From: an uncultured Oligoflexia bacterium
GTDB taxonomy: Bacteria > Bdellovibrionota > Bacteriovoracia > Bacteriovoracales > Bacteriovoracaceae
NCBI GenBank assembly: GCA_937120495.1
Contig: CAKZJW010000022.1
Span: 1 to 34,080, forward strand
DNA length: 34,080 bases
Direction of reading: 5' to 3'
Positions 33,324 to 34,080 of the stretch are shown one piece after another (positions within the stretch are counted from its first letter, which is position 1; each line of letters opens with the position of its first letter). The position numbers and the translations under genes were made by a program. A model generated the notes under the pieces. That model made no database searches. It had not been told where the DNA came from and saw only the letters and a list, made by a program, of their open reading frames with translations.

Positions 33324-33836
33324 ATGGAAAAAAAGAGCAATATTCAACACACATCAGACAGCGACTTAACGCACTCAATGGCCCACTATTTACTTACTAT
33401 TCATAAGCTTAAAGAAAGCAAAGGATATGCAAGAGTAACAGATATAGCAAAAGATATGGGACTTACTAAAGGTAGCGTTTCGACTGCTCTTAATAACTTA
33501 AAGAAAAAAGATCTTGTTGTAGAAGATGATAGTAAATTTCTATCTCTTTCAAATAGAGGTCATGATGAGGTTCATTCAATTCTCTCATCAAGGACTCTTT
33601 TATATTACTTCTTTAAAGATGTTCTAGGTGTTGATGATTCAACAGCACACAATGATTCTTGTCTTATGGAGCATTTATTAAGTAACGAAACACGAGAGAA
33701 GTTTTTTCAATTTATGAAAATGGCAACAAAGTCGCCTGAAAAATTAAAAGTGAAGTCGAAACTTTCTTTGACTCAGTTTAAAACTCATGAAGATTTTATT
33801 GATGCTCAAACTGGTGATAAGTATCTTGAATCATGA
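33324..33836 (+). CDS. DtxR/MntR-family metal-dependent transcriptional regulator
   Basis: A 170-residue regulator with an N-terminal winged helix (about 18-80; RVTDIAKDMGLTKGSVSTALNNL is the helix-turn-helix) and a helical metal-binding/dimerisation domain (about 80-135). Alignment by eye with DtxR gives Cys113, Glu116 and His117 in place of its primary-site Cys102, Glu105, His106, and His109 for His98. The ancillary ligands His79 and Glu83 are Arg90 and Tyr94, and Met10 is His21. The SH3-like third domain of DtxR is missing, as in MntR. The start has no ribosome binding site. Its stop overlaps the start of a membrane-protein gene (ATGA), which is probably under the same control. Confidence 0.82.
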   Translation: MEKKSNIQHTSDSDLTHSMAHYLLTIHKLKESKGYARVTDIAKDMGLTKGSVSTALNNLKKKDLVVEDDSKFLSLSNRGHDEVHSILSSRTLLYYFFKDVLGVDDSTAHNDSCLMEHLLSNETREKFFQFMKMATKSPEKLKVKSKLSLTQFKTHEDFIDAQTGDKYLES

Positions 33837-34080
33837 AAAACTATGTTGAGTTTGTAAAATCTTTACCAAGCGATTTTAAAAAAAATGGCTTCTTTATATT
33901 TCTAACTTATTTCTTTGCAATATTTAGTTATCCCTTCGTAAGGTCTTCTACTGGGGCAATCTTCTACGAATCCTACACTTCAAGTGAGTATTCATTTGCA
34001 ACTTTTATCGCGATCTGTGTATTGATAGTAATCATTTTTATTAGTAATAAACTTCAATCTAAAATAGGTATACATAAGCT
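33833..34080 (+). CDS. N-terminal part of an integral membrane protein, possibly a transporter
   Basis: Eighty-two codons are present and the frame is open to the window end. The ATG lies within the stop of the regulator gene (ATGA), so translation is coupled. A short amphipathic start (MKNYVEFVKSLPSDFKK) is followed by a membrane segment (FFIFLTYFFAIFSYPF), a polar loop with RSSTGAIFYESY, and a second segment (ATFIAICVLIVIIFI). The pattern of a first helix ending in a conserved Arg-Ser-Gly loop is reminiscent of major-facilitator or nucleotide (NTP/NDP) transporters, but the fragment is too short to decide. Confidence 0.65.
   Translation, partial: MKNYVEFVKSLPSDFKKNGFFIFLTYFFAIFSYPFVRSSTGAIFYESYTSSEYSFATFIAICVLIVIIFISNKLQSKIGIHK

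Overview
The window is AT-rich bacterial chromosomal DNA, coding-dense on both strands, with a conserved housekeeping backbone (scpA, scpB, rluB, trpS, tyrS, rmuC, deoC, ahcY, rpiB, an acyl-CoA dehydrogenase, an RlmL-type methyltransferase and an initiator tRNA). It also carries an unusually large number of lineage-specific exported proteins: signal-peptide proteins, lipoproteins, beta-barrel-like proteins and a secreted metallopeptidase. Low GC, this gene mix, FliA-like promoters and many exported orphans fit a predatory Bdellovibrionota of the Bacteriovorax/Halobacteriovorax type. That assignment is an inference from style and content; no rRNA is present to prove it.

Layout. 1-2871 (minus strand): the start of an unknown gene behind a FliA-like promoter, then a translationally coupled trio of a NUDIX hydrolase and two exported barrel-like proteins. 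2968-7230 (plus): an M50 site-2-protease homologue, the condensin partners scpA and scpB, and rluB. 7232-8516: a small minus-strand gene, the initiator tRNA-Met with its own promoter and terminator, and a minus-strand lipoprotein. 8682-17625 (plus): a run of nine genes without housekeeping function, made of a small exported Cys protein, a helical-repeat regulator with a C-terminal winged helix, a secreted metzincin-like peptidase, a 1034-residue exported coiled-coil protein, a small barrel, two small exported or anchored proteins and a coupled pair of Cys-rich exported proteins, closed by a strong terminator. 17704-22439: trpS, a large lipoprotein, tyrS and rmuC. 22436-24197: deoC on the minus strand, then a lipoprotein behind a sigma54-like promoter. 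24315-31439: acyl-CoA dehydrogenase, a predicted PD-(D/E)XK protein, an RNA methyltransferase (minus), ahcY, rpiB and an aldo/keto reductase. 31429-34080: an exported protein with an Arg-Ser repeat (minus), then a DtxR-like regulator overlapping the start of a membrane protein that runs off the window.

The most interesting signal is in the promoters. Four sites resemble sigma28/FliA promoters, and two of them place the CCGATAA box exactly seven bases before a start codon that has no Shine-Dalgarno sequence. Two sites resemble sigma54 promoters with the same -12 sequence (TTGTAT), one before the metallopeptidase and one before a lipoprotein. Together they suggest that alternative sigma factors switch the exported-protein genes separately from the housekeeping genes, as would suit a life cycle with a motile attack phase. 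Other points are a ScpB with a long acidic tail carrying a repeated motif, a DtxR-like regulator with a changed ancillary metal site, a small hairpin just before the rluB ribosome binding site, and four convergent gene pairs whose ends touch or overlap with no terminator between them.
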